This document shows, in pieces, positions 63,914-64,000 of a DNA stretch of 64,000 nt (position 1 is its first letter; each line of letters begins with the position of its first letter). The DNA comes from Coleofasciculus sp. FACHB-1120. GTDB taxonomy: Bacteria; Cyanobacteriota; Cyanobacteriia; Cyanobacteriales; FACHB-T130. The stretch spans positions 28,949-92,948 of the forward strand of contig NZ_JACJTV010000021.1 in the NCBI RefSeq assembly GCF_014698845.1, written 5' to 3'. The notes under the pieces were generated by a model. The model made no database searches, was not told where the DNA came from, and saw only the letters and a list, made by a program, of their open reading frames with translations. Made by a program: the position numbers and the translations under genes.

Positions 63914-64000
63914 TTAGGACACAGCTTGCTGTAGGACAACCTCGATTGCTTCGCGCAAACTTGTCGTATTGCGTCGTTGCTTGCGAATTCGACTTTTCAA
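63914..64000 (-). CDS. Partial gene, C-terminal end only
   Basis: The last 87 bases read leftward as an open frame of 28 codons ending in TAA (63916-63914): LKSRIRKQRRNTTSLREAIEV and on. The window edge cuts the rest. No domain can be assigned. The basic-then-helical ending is consistent with many soluble proteins. Confidence 0.45.
   Translation of the reverse strand: MKSRIRKQRRNTTSLREAIEVVLQQAVS

Noticed and set aside
1..64000. Search for insertion sequences, CRISPR arrays, prophage genes and rRNA
   Set aside because: No transposase, integrase, cas gene, spaced direct-repeat array or rRNA sequence was recognised. The repeats present are short heptamers.

Overview
This window is chromosomal DNA from a cyanobacterium, most likely a filamentous one. 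The HIP1 octamer GCGATCGC recurs throughout. Intergenic spacers carry short tandem heptamers (TTACCCA, GCTAATT and similar) typical of filamentous cyanobacteria. Gene content agrees: a ferredoxin:thioredoxin reductase catalytic chain, an Rcp1-type response regulator, an ethylene-receptor-like kinase, AAA-like/WD40 proteins and many PAS/GAF kinases. No insertion sequence, prophage, CRISPR array or rRNA was seen. The only RNA gene is a tRNA-Ser(GCU) at 56.7 kb.

Layout. 0.3-12 kb is mostly housekeeping: icd, a leftward LPS-transport group (lptA, lptB, LptF/G permease), ftrC, a DUF58 protein, a PilT-type ATPase and typA. 12.3-18 kb is a signalling block: an ETR1-like membrane histidine kinase, an Rcp1-like receiver, a receiver-PAS-kinase overlapping it by ATGA, then a Ser/Thr kinase. 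20-25 kb holds two adjacent AAA-like ATPase genes, one with an N-terminal VMAP-type helical region and one ending in 14 WD40 repeats. 25-29.9 kb, leftward, encodes a LOV-PAS-GAF histidine kinase followed by a PAS/LOV-like GGDEF-EAL protein, a candidate light-to-c-di-GMP unit.

30.7-41.5 kb is a run of rightward genes that looks like a stress and detoxification island: a ferritin-like mini-protein, DUF2267, a PfpI fusion, an SDR, SRPBCC, two exported-protein plus zinc-dehydrogenase pairs that appear to be a duplicated two-gene module, a coiled-coil mini-protein, an MRJP-like exported protein, a cupin and a manganese catalase with a complete ligand set. uvrA follows, then a very large multi-sensor adenylate cyclase.

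49.7-64 kb is mixed: alr, a GNAT, an MscS channel, a GAF histidine kinase, a GT4 glycosyltransferase, tRNA-Ser, an amino-acid-type ABC binding lipoprotein, an outer-membrane barrel protein, a serine hydrolase divergent from an NlpC/P60 peptidase, a GT2 glycosyltransferase, an MFS transporter and the 3' end of an unidentified gene.

Functions come from motifs read by eye. No database search was run, so family-level names are firmer than specific roles.
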